From assembly GCA_002633025.1 (NCBI GenBank), contig NMRB01000037.1, positions 732,673 through 796,672 on the forward strand: DNA of 64,000 nt. Direction: 5' to 3'. A model generated the notes under the pieces. That model had not been told where the DNA came from, did no database searches, and saw only the letters and a list, made by a program, of their open reading frames with translations. Position 1 is the first letter of the stretch; each line of letters starts with the position of its first letter. This document shows positions 10,350 to 21,065 of this stretch, piece by piece. Position numbers and translations under genes: made by a program. This stretch comes from Notospermus geniculatus. Its lineage: Eukaryota > Nemertea > Pilidiophora > Heteronemertea > Lineidae.

Positions 10350-10490
10350 TATGGTGTGTCCCTCAAAGAACTGTGAGGTCCTGGTTCGGTCCCCGGTCGG
10401 ACACACTCCTCAGGTGATAGAGACGGTGACTCTCTTTGGCAGCGCAGCTTCTCCAGGCACCGGTTTCCTCCTGCTGTAGATTGAACCATG
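10350..10490 (+). mobile_element. SINE family A copy, head-truncated
   Basis: Starts near the B box (CCTGGTTCGGTCCCCGGTCG), then CACTCCTCAGGTGATAGAG, a GACTCTCTTTGGCAGC block and the family tail CCGGTTTCCTCCTGC. Confidence 0.75.
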
Positions 10491-10543
10491 ATTGAGTTAG
10501 TCATATCAAGTATTCACTGCACAAATTACAGTACATGTACCTA

Positions 10544-10839
10544 CAGTATGGAGCACAACTGCCCTACCTTGTCCGCGTGCCTTCCGCGTGATCCACAGGG
10601 AAGGTACGCTCCTATTCATTGCACATGGTGTGGGTACTTCACGCGTCTCTTCTACATGACACGCATGACCTCCGCAGACCCCCTACGAATGACACTAGAT
10701 GTTTTGTGCATGCCTTCCAAGGCACCGCGCGACATCCGCGGAAGATATGTGGACGGTACTCGCCGGTAAACGCACGACACTGCATGTGTTACGCAGATTG
10801 TACACAGTGCAGAAGGTAGGTCAATTGTGCAGAGTACTG
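10544..10839. mobile_element. CAGTAC-family MITE
   Basis: Ends CAGTATGGAGCACAACTG and GGTCAATTGTGCAGAGTACTG, TA flanks at 10542-10543 and 10840-10841. The interior shares CCTTCCGCG and GGAAGATATGTGGACGGTA with the other copies. Confidence 0.85.
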
Positions 10840-10894
10840 TATGAGAAACGATAACAAAGATTTGTTTTACACACCATATGTTTTTTGGTATTTT

Positions 10895-11150
10895 TTAACA
10901 AATTTTCCATCAGGGCCAAAGCCATAGTACAGAAGACGCCATCTCAAGGTACCCATGTTCCTCACTTGGATGGGGTCTTTTACTTGCCCTTGCAAAGGCA
11001 TAAGGTACAAGGCACCACGGCTTACTGTCCCATGCGATGGACGTGAAGAGCTGGGAATGAAATCCCACATGGCCCGGGCTGGATTCGAACCCGGGACCTG
11101 CCACTTGCTAAGTGGACATGATAACCACTAGGCTATCGAGGCTCCTCAAC
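10895..11150 (-). mobile_element. SINE family B copy, full length
   Basis: On the minus strand it starts GAGCCTCGATAGCCTAGTGG (A box), has GGGTTCGAATCC (B box) and an anticodon-like CTTAGCAAG loop, then the family body. On the plus strand the body reads TTTTCCATCAGGGC, CCTCACTTGGATGGGGTC, CTTGCAAAGGCATAAGGTAC and GTCCCATGCGATGGAC. It is the best reference copy of this family in the window. The tRNA-like head contains extra bases and is not a functional tRNA gene. Confidence 0.9.
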
Positions 11151-11184
11151 CATTTGTTGCTTAAACACAACACTGGGCAAATTT

Positions 11185-11330
11185 AAAGAACAGTAGGAAG
11201 AAACTGGCCTGCCTGGAGAACCTACACTGTCAAAGCAAGTCACTCTTTCCATCACATTATGAGTTCCAACCCTTCCAAAGATCGTCGCCTCGGGCACTTT
11301 AAGGGTTAAACCCTCAGAAGCAACACACAT
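11185..11330 (-). mobile_element. diverged SINE family A copy
   Basis: Keeps the family order GGAAGAAACTGGCCTGCCTG, ACACTGTCA, GTCACTCTTTCCATCACAT, ATGAGTTCCAACCC. The A-box region is not identifiable. Confidence 0.55.
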
Positions 11331-11596
11331 CAGACGAGTTGCATTTGTCGTTCACCGAATAATTATAGTTGAATTTTAAGACCCCGAGGATTTGGATCCA
11401 TCCACGCCTAATTTAATCAGACAAACCTCCCGTGGTTTTCTATTTCCATCACCATCTGCGTATATTAGCCTACTTGTGCTCGAAAGTGGCTTTGGGACTC
11501 GATGTAGAGTTGGGACTGACGGTTGGATTTAACCAAATGAGCATCAGACTCATACTTGACATTTGGACTAACGGTAGCCAAATGAATGTCAAACAA

Positions 11597-11717
11597 TGGC
11601 TGCTATTCATAAACGTTAGCAAATGCTTTTACTTAAGATTTGCACAGTGAGGTCCAATGTAAATGCACTACAAAACTTGAAGTAAAAGCATTTGCTAGCT
11701 TTTATGAATATCAGCCA
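11597..11717. mobile_element. 121-bp foldback element, copy 1
   Basis: Ends TGGCTG-TATTCATAA and TTATGAATATCAGCCA; AGCAAATGCTTTTACTT pairs with AAGTAAAAGCATTTGCT. It has a copy of exactly the same length at 56527-56647 with about seven mismatches. Inserted in the 40-bp minisatellite. Confidence 0.92.
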
Positions 11718-12293
11718 ATGTCAGACTAATACTTGACATTTGGACTTCATCAAATGAATGTCAGCCTGATACTTGACAATTGGACTTCACCAAATGAGCG
11801 TCAGATTGATACTTGACGGTTGCACACAATCAAATGAACGCCAGACTAATACTTGATGACTGCATTAATTAAATGAACATCAGCTGACAAATACTTAGTG
11901 GTCGGACTTAACCAAATGAGCCTCCACCAAATGAACATCAGACAAATACTTGATGATTTGACTTAACCAAATGAACATCAGACAAATACTCGATGATTTG
12001 ACTTAACCAAATGAATATCAGACAAATACTTGATGATTTGACTTAACCAAATGAATATCAGACAAATACTTGATGATTTGACTTAAACAAAGTGAACATC
12101 AGACAAATACTTGATGGTTGGACATAATCAAATGAACAACAGACTAATACTTGATAGTTGGACATAATCAAATGAACAACAGACTTATACTTGATGGTTG
12201 GACATAATCAAAAGAACGTCAGACAAATACTTGATGATTGGACTTGATGAAATGAACACCAGACAAATACTTGATAGTTCGACTTCACCAAAT

Positions 12294-12496
12294 GTGACCC
12301 ACTCTGGCGAAAAGAGTCAAATATCACTCAGAAGGTGAGCGTAAACTAACCGAGATGACACCAGGAGAGAATGGAAGAATAGAAATAGATTGTTTCAGTT
12401 TTCATAATAGATAGACAATACTGAAACTGACAAACATTTGGTCTCAACCTACCTATGTAAGAGCAACATGCGTCTGCTTTTGCCAGAGCGGGTCAC
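12294..12496. mobile_element. MITE with GTGACCCACTCTGGC ends
   Basis: GTGACCCACTCTGGCGAAA at the left pairs with TTTTGCCAGAGCGGGTCAC at the right. It interrupts the 40-bp minisatellite. A right-end relic (GCGTCTGCTTTTGCTGGAGC) lies at about 56688-56713. Confidence 0.85.
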
Positions 12497-12600
12497 AAAC
12501 GAACATCACACAAATACTTGACATGCTTGATGGTTGGACTTCACCAAATGAACGTCAGACTTAAACTTGACGGTTGGACCTAAGTAATAAGTTGGTCAAG

Positions 12601-13200
12601 CTTTTCTAGTGATTGCTCCCTGTTGAAATATACGGTACAATGGCAACAATGCACAGCACAGAAAGGGTTAAAACAGATCCTGGCTCACTTCGCAGCCAGC
12701 CGTCTACGGATGATTTAAACATGAACGAGAGCAATCTGTTGTAACAGTATCGGCCATTTTCATCCGGCAGATAGACGGCGAAATAAGACGCGAATGACTG
12801 AGTGAATGATGACTGTCCGGCTATTACAGACCAGATGGATTGGTGATTGCAGTGACTGTGACCTGGCTCGCTGAACGGATAGCGGCAACGCTACGCAGTG
12901 TGTTAAAGGGACCCTATAGGCAGCTGGCTCTTAGGCTTATATCGGTGTGGTCACTTCATCACAGACAATGGCAGATCCAGGAGTTGCCGACGCGAAGGGG
13001 CGTGTTGAAAATTTGGCCGGTGCACGAGGGACCTCCGATATCTTGATGTTGATACCTGCGTCAGCCAGGGTTCTACTGGCGTAAATGGAGACTGAGTATA
13101 CAGATGGGACTTCCACACTTTCTCTATCAGCATATCATCGAATTTACTTGCGTTTTTGAGACTTTAGAGTTGTTTAAATTAGCGTCATTTCTGTCGTTTA
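12601..13200. other. unassigned sequence, GC-richer
   Basis: No recognisable gene. The longest frame (12840-13046) has no domain signature. Confidence 0.45.
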
Positions 13201-13207
13201 CATGCGT

Positions 13208-13355
13208 AATAGACGCCATACGCAGGCTTAATGAAAGCCCTGGAGGATGCAGGTTCAATCTCCGCTATGCCAGTGACTTTATGTGGTAGAGAGGGCAACC
13301 TCTCCAAAACATCAGGAGCTCCTGCTCCAGTTTCCTCCTACATTACCTGGTGTTA
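13208..13355 (+). mobile_element. SINE family A copy, head-truncated
   Basis: B-box region GGATGCAGGTTCAATCTCCG, then TATGTGGTAGAGAGGGCAAC and the tail CTCCAGTTTCCTCCTACAT. Confidence 0.7.
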
Positions 13356-13359
13356 AGGA

Positions 13360-14030
13360 TACATAAACGAGGTGTCAAGGCATGGATGATTCCAAATTCA
13401 CCTACACAGGTAATACAGAATCAGATCAGGACTTTTCAATTGGTATCTGGCACTAAAAATCCGAGTATTTGTGGGCAAGTGTGTAACCCCAAAGCCAGAG
13501 TTTGAAAAGGTGTTCATACATTTTCATAACACAAAATTGCCACGCCTAAATAAATGTAGGTAATCCCGGTTTATACTTTTTCTTGTAAATTTTGAATTCA
13601 AATGCACAATAAGCTCGAGGCCCCTGGAGAAAATTTGCACTATACAGAGACACAGAAAAGAATCTATCCCTCTCTCAAAGTATAAATCCCTTTTTTGGGA
13701 AATGTACTAAATGGAGACTAAGCCTCATTCATGTCAGAGAGCATCAGGCATGTCATGTGAAATAAACCCGGCAGATCTTCTGTAATTCAACCGATATCCA
13801 TGACATCCCAGTGACAGCCGTCTCCTTCAAGTACATTCGTAGAAAACAGTGATGTCAGGAGATAGGTGAGAGAAGCGACAAGGTGGTGTGAGTGCAATCA
13901 ACAAGAGGGATGTTTGCGTGATGGGAGATGATGATCCTGTCTGAATCACCATTTCTCGCTAGCGGAGGCGATGGGTTTATGGAGAATAGCGTCAACACAT
14001 GGTGTGGTGTAGCAGTGAAACTGAAATTGG
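13360..14030. other. unassigned non-coding sequence
   Basis: Nothing recognised. Confidence 0.45.
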
Positions 14031-14034
14031 CATT

Positions 14035-14490
14035 GTGTAAGTAATTGGCATAAATATAGGTCTAGTAATTGTATCAGGAATAGTAATTGGCAAAGAAGTA
14101 GCAATTGGCATAGATGCAGTAATTGGCATAGCAGTAGTTATGGCGTAGATTAAAGAAGTAACTGGCATAAATATTATGTCTAGTAATTGTCATGGGAATA
14201 GTAATTGGTAAAGTAGTAGCAATTGGCACAGATGTAGTAATTGGCATAGCAGTAGTAATGGCATATATTAAAGAAGTAATTGGCATAAATATTATGTCTA
14301 GTAATTGTCATGGGAATAGTAATTGGGAAAGAAATAGCAATTGGCATAGACATGATTGATGTAGTAATTGGCATAATGTAGTAACTGGCATAGATGGAAG
14401 GTGTTATTGGCACAGATTAAAGAAGTAATTGGCTTAGAAGTAGCAACTGGCTGGGACTGAAGAATTGGAATTGGCACAGAAGTAGTAATT
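14035..14490 (+). repeat. 118-bp higher-order minisatellite (GTAGTAATTGGCATA basal unit)
   Basis: A roughly 15-bp word (GTAGTAATTGGCATA) is repeated with changes, and blocks of it recur every 118 bp (ATAAATATTATGTCTAGTAA marks the period at about 14167 and 14285). Three to four periods. An 800-bp element interrupts the array at 14491, and TTTGTAATTGGCATAATATT resumes at about 15330. Confidence 0.9.
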
Positions 14491-14537
14491 ATGGTTCCCG
14501 ATCAATCAGATCGGGAACCATATTGTTTTTGGTCATG

Positions 14538-14571
<34 letters not shown>

Positions 14572-15291
14572 CTGTGTGTGTGTGTGTCTGTGTATCTGTG
14601 TGTCCGGTCTGTCACACCTTCATATCTCATCTCCTTGAACAGCTAGAGCCTTGGAAACAAATCCTACCCCTAGGTTTGTCAACCTGGGCAATCCAATGAG
14701 CCAATAATTTTCAATCTCAGATGTGTCCATCATGATGTAATCAACATATCGGACTTGATATTTTGTCTGTCACGCTTTTATCTGATGGCATAACTCAGCT
14801 CCTTCAACACCTACAGCAATGGAAATAAGTTGTACCCTTAGGTTTTCATACCTTAGGAATTGAATGGGCTGATTACTTTTGATGTGAGATGTTGGGATCA
14901 TGGTGATATCGATATCACGAATTTGATATTTTCAGATAACTTGCCGTACTGTCAACTGAGCAATATGAAACAAGTCTTAGTTCATGCCTACTTATCCAAG
15001 GACTGGACTGTGTTGAAATTCTCAGCCTCAAGTGTCCGGGTGTTCGAAATATCATGAGATTTTGATATATCAAACTTGATAATTTGAAATATCTCTGCCT
15101 GTGGTAAAGGTAGAGGCATGATATCACCCATACTTAGGTTATTGAGGATGCCCATTTCGATTATGCAATGACCTTGATGATCAGAGGTCAAGGTCAAGGT
15201 CAAACCTGATGATTTGATTTGAGCACATCAAAATGGCTGCCAGCAGGCTGCCTGTCATGCCTGTAAGGTCCTCTTAACAAGCGGGAACCAT
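14491..15291 (+). mobile_element. ~800-bp non-autonomous element with (GT)n near its 5' end
   Basis: Starts with a hairpin, ATGGTTCCCGATC...GATCGGGAACCAT, followed by a (GT)n/(TCTG) tract and a long non-coding body. It ends CGGGAACCAT, the complement of its first ten bases. The body contains AGGTCAAGGTCAAGGTCA at about 15186-15203. The terminal hairpin plus microsatellite resembles non-autonomous Helitron-like or Helentron elements, but I cannot prove the class. Confidence 0.7.
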
Positions 15292-15292
15292 C

Positions 15293-15648
15293 AGACATTT
15301 ACAATGTCATCTTGTTGGCATTGACTTTGTAATTGGCATAATATTGGACGTTGAATCAAACTTGCAAGGAAACATGAATTTGCCATCCAGATATAAGTGC
15401 ACAAGTGCAAGTTTCCACGAGTCTGGCGGAAACCCTGATGAGTCTCCATTGAAACCAAGGTGATGGGCGGGGGGGGAGTGAAATGATTAGAAATCATTTC
15501 ATGATCAGGAACTCTTTCTGTCAGTTCAAATTTTTGGAATTTGAACAAAACATTTATGACAACAGTCGGGAAATCTGGAAGTATCATACTTCCTTAACCA
15601 CTTGCAGTCTTGGGAGTAAAGTGCGTTCAATGGAACCCCTCTATTAGG
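15293..15648. other. remnant minisatellite then unassigned sequence
   Basis: About 15320-15345 returns to the ATTGGCAT motif of the interrupted minisatellite. The rest is unassigned. Confidence 0.5.
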
Positions 15649-15649
15649 G

Positions 15650-15950
15650 CAGGGTTATATCTAGGATTTCAGAAGGGCACGGTCCAAACTTTGTGAAAAG
15701 GGCACTTCAACCTAGAAAAGGGCACTTTTTATTCGCGACATTTCTACTAACAGAATTTGAGAGGCTTGTCAGTTAAAAATGTCTTTATAACTCCAGTCAA
15801 CAGCCAATTTTAAAGGCAGTTTCTAAGGTGGTACGACCAAAAGGGACCATGGCAGAGGCGGCGCCCTAGGGGGTTAAAAAAGGGCACATCGGCGCCCCCT
15901 TTCGGCAGCACGGCGTACCGCCGCTCTAAAATGGCCTAGATATAACCCTG
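15650..15950. mobile_element. CAGGG-ended MITE with 5-bp target duplication TAGGG
   Basis: Inverted ends CAGGGTTATATCTAG and CTAGATATAACCCTG. TAGGG flanks both sides (15645-15649 and 15951-15955). The body includes two AAAAGGGCAC motifs and the GGCGCCCTAGG / GGCGCCCCCTTTCGG blocks. The ends fit the hAT superfamily (CAGGG). No transposase. Confidence 0.88.
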
Positions 15951-16079
15951 TAGGGATGACCTTATGGTCAATGAAACATGCTGTTCTCTATGAAGACGCG
16001 TCCTGATTACAGAGGCAAAGAATAGAAATGAGACATGGGGATATAGTTGGCATCCATTATAGAAAGGTGACCCATGACA

Positions 16080-16380
16080 GAGGTCCACTTTGTAGTGTTC
16101 GCCAAGGGTTTTGGTCTAAGAGGGGTGCAGTGGGCGTGGTGCCGAAGGCACAGCGCAAGGTGACTTCTGACGGGGGGTCTCCCCCAGCGAAATTTGGCTT
16201 TTAGGTGCTCCGATATGCGTTTTCTGAGCATCTGAGATGCATACTTGAGTGATCTAAACCATAAATATTAGGGCAGACGAAATTTTAACAGGGGCGGGCC
16301 ATTTTTAAGAGGGGCGGATTTTCTTGTCGACATTTTTAAGAGGGGCGGGCCGCCCTTTATTTAAACGGCGTGGAGAACAC
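16080..16380 (+). mobile_element. CAGTG-family element, left-truncated
   Basis: The right end GTGGAGAACACTG and an internal block CTTCTGACGGGGGGTCTCCC/CCAGCGAAATTT match the complete element at 54476-55237. The left inverted repeat is missing. Confidence 0.65.
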
Positions 16381-16384
16381 TGAC

Positions 16385-17285
16385 TTTGGGAGGTTCCACA
16401 AGGATTATTCTACCATACTGGCCTATCAAATAGCAACATGGGATCAAGGGACAAAGAGTCATCATTACTGGCAAACTAAATGTAAACGTTCCAAAGCAGA
16501 AAATTTGTAATAAATTTAACAAAGCTTACCGTGTCTTGTCGTAGCACACAAAATATTCCCCATCTCTAGCAGGCTATTCGTTATCACAGAATGTTGAAAA
16601 TCCCAGCAGTACCAACGCACCAATTACAGCATGAATTATCACCAGACAGACACAGCAGTTTAATTGATCGCCTTTTACACGTTTTTTCTCCGCACGAAAT
16701 TATCTCGTGCTCGGCAGATAAAACAGACAGTTTCCCAATTTTCCTTCACGGCGCACGAAGTTGTTGACACAACTGTACGGTAAATCCATGTGATATTTGA
16801 ATCCTTTGGCTTGAAATTTGTTGGTATCACTTTCAATTCAGAAATCGCAACGTGACATCTCCATATTTGGACAAATCTATCAAATAATCGTGTAATACTA
16901 ACACAGACTCTCCACAGATGAGGTTGCGTCAGTGACATATTGAGACATTCACCTCCGTCATTCCGCAGCAAGCAGCAGCAGGCCATAATTCGCTATCTCC
17001 TAAAGTCGTTGATAATGTCTAACGGTTGCCGTGGCACCCCGCTAGCACCATCCTCGTACCCTCAGCGATCATTACGCTTGGCTGTCCTGTCATCGACTGA
17101 TGGAGATGACAACGGCACATGAGCAATCGGTCCCGGGGAATTTATCAGATGTGAAATCGCTCGGTCGGGTAGAGATGTTCAGCAGCGAAAAACTCACGCC
17201 ATACGCTAAATGGAGCAAGTCTGTGCTAAGTACCACTCTAGTTTGTCAATGAGAGATACATGCATGAAAACACAGGCCTCAGTCT
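16385..17285. other. unassigned, no recognisable gene
   Basis: A 103-codon minus-strand frame (16675-16986) is Cys-rich at its start but resembles no family I know. Nothing else stands out. Confidence 0.45.
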
Positions 17286-17299
17286 GTAAAGAACGTATC

Positions 17300-17775
17300 T
17301 AACATCCGTATAGAGATTTTGCAAGAGTCTGTCTCTAGAGTTATGTAAATAAGGCCTTCTGCGTGTTAGAGATAGGCCCTATCTCTAGAATCTAATGTCT
17401 GTATAGAGAGTTTCCAATAGTCTGTCTCTAGAGATACATGTAAATAAGGGTGTCTGCCTGTTAGAGATAGGCCCTATCTCTAGAATCTAATGTCTGTATC
17501 AAGATTTTCCAATAGGCCTAGTTTCTCTCTAGAGATAGGAAAATAAGGGCCTGCATCTATTGTCTGTATAGAGATTTTCCAAGAGTCTGTCTCTAGAGAT
17601 ATGTAAATAAGGGTTAAAGATAGGCCTTATCTCTGTAGAATCTAATGTCTGTATAGAGATTTCCCAATAGTCTCTCACTAGAGATAGGAAAATAAGGGCC
17701 TCTGCCTGTTAAGAGATTGAGGCCCTATCTCTAGAATCTACTCTCTGAATAAAGATTTCCCTAGAGTCTGTCGCA
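17300..17775 (+). repeat. ~95-bp minisatellite
   Basis: Five to six copies of a 70-95-bp unit containing GTCTGTATAGAGATTTTCCA, GTCTGTCTCTAGAGATA, GTAAATAAGGG and GAGATAGGCCCTATCTCTAG. The last is a near-palindrome in each unit. Unit starts are at about 17397, 17491, 17562 and 17648. Copies differ by internal deletions. Confidence 0.88.
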
Positions 17776-17799
17776 GTGATGTGAGGGCCTCTATCAACT

Positions 17800-18119
17800 A
17801 CGGTAGAGGTGTCATCCGACTTTGCATTTTAACCCCAGTCTGTCCTGAAACCTTTCAGTAGAACTCAGATGAGCTGCTCATTCAGCGCTACAATCGAGCA
17901 TTTCCGACCAGTACCCATTTATACACCTGGGTGGAGAGAGGCCAGTGAGGCAAAGAGACTTGCCCAAAGTCTCACGCCCAGTAGGATTCGAACCCGGGAC
18001 CCTCTGACTGAGACCCAAACCACTACACCACCGGGCTCAAAACCCCTACACCACCGGGCTCCCCAGACCCAAACCCCTACACCACCGGGCTCCCTAGACC
18101 CAAACCACTACACCACTGG
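17800..18119 (-). mobile_element. SINE family C copy with its tRNA-like head amplified
   Basis: On the minus strand the body is standard (AGTTCTACTGAAAGGTTTCA, TAAATGGGTACTGGTCGG, GGGTTCGAATCC). The head, which carries the A box (plus-strand ACCACTACACCACCGGGCTC), is present about four times in tandem from 18009 to 18119 with a spacing of 23-31 bp. Confidence 0.88.
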
Positions 18120-18134
18120 TTGTATGATGTAGGA

Positions 18135-18740
18135 CAGCACCACATTCAAAGCCGGCTACACAGTTACCGAAAGAAGAACAGGCTGAAGTATCCGAGTGAC
18201 CCACGACACACGGACACCCACACCACGCAGAGATCCTGGAACATGTGGAAGTAAAACAAAATGTCGTGTATGGGAACGACCAAACCTGCGGGGGAAGCAA
18301 CAATTACACTTGAGATAATGATCCTGATATGAATCACCCGATTTTTTCAAGGAAATTCCTACTCCCGACACTTTATGCATGGAATTTTATCCGTAGAGTG
18401 AAGGAAGTTATGGAAATGCGTCCCAAATCCCAGATAAACGCAAGATACTGCACATACCAATGAAAATGCGACTGTTCTTATTAAAGATCATATCTGCGAC
18501 CAAGAAAGGAAATTGCGGATACCGTTATTGTTATTGGTGGATTTAGCGTCCATGACAACAATGAACGTCGGATAACACATCAAAAATTGGACGCCGAGAT
18601 GAGATTGCGACATCTATCAGAGTATTGTCCTTTGGAACAGAGACCATAAAGTACGTTCAATCTACCAATAGTTACCGGGATTCTGGATTGAGTGTCATTT
18701 GCTGTTACATATAAATGAACTGATAGATATTGGATTGGGA
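18135..18740. other. unassigned non-coding sequence
   Basis: Nothing recognised. Confidence 0.45.
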
Positions 18741-18744
18741 TTGG

Positions 18745-19455
18745 ATTGGATTTTTCCTTCAGGGCTAAAACCCAAGCATCATCCTGTATAGAAGAGGCCA
18801 TCTCGAGCCTCTCATGTTCCTTACTTGGATAGGATGGGGTCTTAAAGCCTAGCGCGCATCGACCTTGCGACTGGAAGCAACTACCGCCAATGGCGTTTCC
18901 GGCAACGGTGGGCGACTGGCTGCAAACAGCAGCGACTGATCAGATGCTCAAACAGGTTGATGTGCGCGCCCCGGCAACGCTATTGCCGACCGTTGCCGCT
19001 AGTTACAGCCAGTTGCTCATGTTCTACTTGTTGCCGACGTTTGCATCTAGTTGTCTTCAGTCGCTTTCGATGTGCGCGCTCTGGCAATGAATTTCCTTTG
19101 TTTGCGGAGCACACCTGGTCATGTGATGGAATCATGTGACCCACAAAATAACTCATGAGTGGTTCGCTCGGAAGACATCGACAATTTCCGTGTAGCATTC
19201 AGTTCAGTTGCCTGTTCGATGTGCGCGCTCCAGATTGAAGACTGGATTGTGCCACTTGTTGCCGCAATGACCAGTTGTAATCGATGTGCGCGTTCCGCTC
19301 ATCACATCGATAGCGACTGTTGCGTTCAGTTGCTTCCAGTCACAAGGTCGATGTGCGCTAGGCTTAAGGTACAAGGCCCCCAGCCGAGTGCCCCAAACAA
19401 TGGACCGTAAGAGCCAGGTACATGTATGATCAGACCTGTTGCTTAAGCGGATGTG
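18745..19455 (-). mobile_element. SINE family B copy, split by a 519-bp MITE
   Basis: Left part TTTTTCCTTCAGGGC, CTCATGTTCCTTACTTGG, ATGGGGTCT; right part GGTACAAGGCCCCCAGC and a degraded tRNA-like head (CTTAAGCGGATGTGGCTACCA). The MITE at 18846-19364 interrupts it. Confidence 0.75.
18846..19364. mobile_element. 519-bp MITE, AGCCTAGCGC ends, TAA target duplication
   Basis: Ends AGCCTAGCGCGCATCGACCT and AGGTCGATGTGCGCTAGGCT are inverted repeats continuing to about 38 bp. TAA flanks both sides (18843-18845 and 19365-19367), as in PIF/Harbinger. The interior repeats GATGTGCGCG and CAACTGGC words. It shares CTTGCGACTGGA-N2-CAACTA with elements at 24486 and 25708. Confidence 0.88.
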
Positions 19456-19552
19456 GCTACCACAGCTCCTTGTCATTCTTCATTGCTATCTTCCGTGTTA
19501 TAGTGGTTAAGATGGTTAACGTTTAGAAGGTCACAGGTTCAATCCCAGGGGC

Positions 19553-19720
19553 GGATCCACGATTTTGGAAAAGAGGGGGAACGGACTGTGCTAGAAACAT
19601 TGAAATCTGCAGTGAATTTCAATGATTTTCTCCAAATTTCAGAATTTCACAGTCAATTTTACAGATCTGTTGGCTGAAAGGGGGGCCGCGCGCCAGGTGC
19701 CGGGTTGACATAGAGGTATA
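19553..19720 (+). mobile_element. CAGGGGCGGATCC element, right-truncated
   Basis: Begins CAGGGGCGGATCCACGATTT, continues GAAAAGAGGGGGAAC, and has a body like that of the complete copy at 26060-26234 (AAATTTCAGAATTTCACAGT, GTCAATTTTA). The terminal CGCGCCTG is not recognisable. Confidence 0.7.
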
Positions 19721-19819
19721 CGGTATACGGACACGTGGGTGAACAATTGCCTAATGAGGGGGTTCATGACCATGAAACGGTGTGTTTTCTGCCTTCCGCG
19801 AAAATACGCACACAATTGT

Positions 19820-19877
19820 GAGCTATCTGCTGAGCAAATGGTCTCGAATGACTTTTTGCTCAGCAGATAGCTCCAGT
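19820..19877. repeat. hairpin GAGCTATCTGCTGAGCAAA
   Basis: GAGCTATCTGCTGAGCAAA and TTTTGCTCAGCAGATAGCTC are inverted copies separated by about 17 bp. It directly precedes a truncated CAGTAC-family MITE. Confidence 0.8.
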
Positions 19878-19879
19878 GT

Positions 19880-20007
19880 GCGGCAGGCTTTAGGTCTTCA
19901 CTGCATGCCTTCCAAGGCACCACGTGACGTACACGGAAGATACAAGGGCGGTATACGCATGACACCGCATGTGGTAAGCAGAAGGTCGGTCATTGTGCCG
20001 AGTACTG
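19880..20007. mobile_element. CAGTAC-family MITE, right half
   Basis: Contains TCTTCACTGCATGCCTTCCA, GGAAGATACAAGGGCGGTA and the end GGTCATTGTGCCGAGTACTG followed by TA. Confidence 0.7.
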
Positions 20008-20355
20008 TACCAGTCATCATATTTTGCAAACAGTTAGGTAATGATGTTTACGGCAGATGACAGATCGTCCATTAACATCAACAATCGATGCTTATGGCTA
20101 CGCCAGTGTCCGGTCACAGCAGAACGCATCAAACTCATTATGATTCACGGTCAGTATGTATTCAGAAACCACCTCCTGCGCAATTTCTGTGATTGAAACA
20201 GCACTGAAGCCAATGCTTGCAGGAACTGTGCCGTGAAATGCATTGTAATCCGGTTTTGGTGTGTGTACGCCTTTACGCAGTCCAATGCCGGAAATGGGAT
20301 CACTAGCCCACTGCCTCAATAGGTGTCACTAGTGTTAAAACTACTGAAATGAAAC

Positions 20356-20507
20356 CAGGGCCGTATTTAGGGGGTGTAGGGGGAGCAGTTGCCCCCCTAG
20401 AGCCAACAAAAAAACGTGATTTTCGTGCGGATTTTGGGCAAAAAACGGCAAAAAGATGTCTTCTGCCCCCNNCCCCCCCCAGGACCAAAAAGCTAAATAC
20501 GGCCCTG
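20356..20507. mobile_element. 152-bp CAGGGCCG MITE with 5-bp target duplication GAAAC
   Basis: Inverted ends CAGGGCCGTATTTAG and CTAAATACGGCCCTG, flanked by GAAAC at 20351-20355 and 20508-20512. Poly-C/G core with two ambiguous bases. The ends fit hAT. Confidence 0.9.
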
Positions 20508-20514
20508 GAAACTG

Positions 20515-21060
20515 ACATCCCGGTCCTGATCAATTTTGCGCACAAAAGGCATCCATTGTATAGGACCTGGTTTCGGTGTGCTGCCCTCTATTGTAGCTAG
20601 GATCCCCATTTGTCACTTATTTCTAAGTACACTCAATAAATGCGAACATGTGGACTGATATGACGTCATGGGTCCTGAATCTGAATTACGCAAAAATCGT
20701 ATATAAAATGTGACCATGTACGGCAACCATAATATAAGGAATTCCACATTAATTACTTGAGAAATTCTTCGCCGACCAACCTAAATGAACTTTGCGCCTA
20801 TTCAATTTGCTTCCGTGCATATTGCCGCTTTCAATCTGCATTACTGTGGCAATTATAAATGTTTTTAGTTGTTACACAATAGCTATGTCAATTTCAAGTG
20901 GCTGAAGTACCGGAGCAAGATAATTGACATTTTAACACAGATAATTGACGGTTTTTTCTACGACATCATGTGAATGAATTGTTTTGATTCAAGTGGGTGA
21001 AGTGCACAGAATGTGAGGATATAGAACTGGCTATGGGTTTGTAATACAGTACATGTATAT
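20515..21060. other. unassigned non-coding sequence
   Basis: AT-rich, nothing recognised. Confidence 0.45.
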
Positions 21061-21065
21061 AACCT

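Larger units (their letters stand above)
11500..12600 (+). repeat. 40-bp minisatellite, interrupted twice
   Basis: Unit about 40 bp: AATGAACATCAGACAAATAC followed by TTGATGATTTGACTTAACCA. Regular between about 11740 and 12290, then resumed at 12500-12570. Two unrelated elements have inserted (11597-11717 and 12294-12496). Copies in the middle (about 11930-12110) are most alike. Confidence 0.9.
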
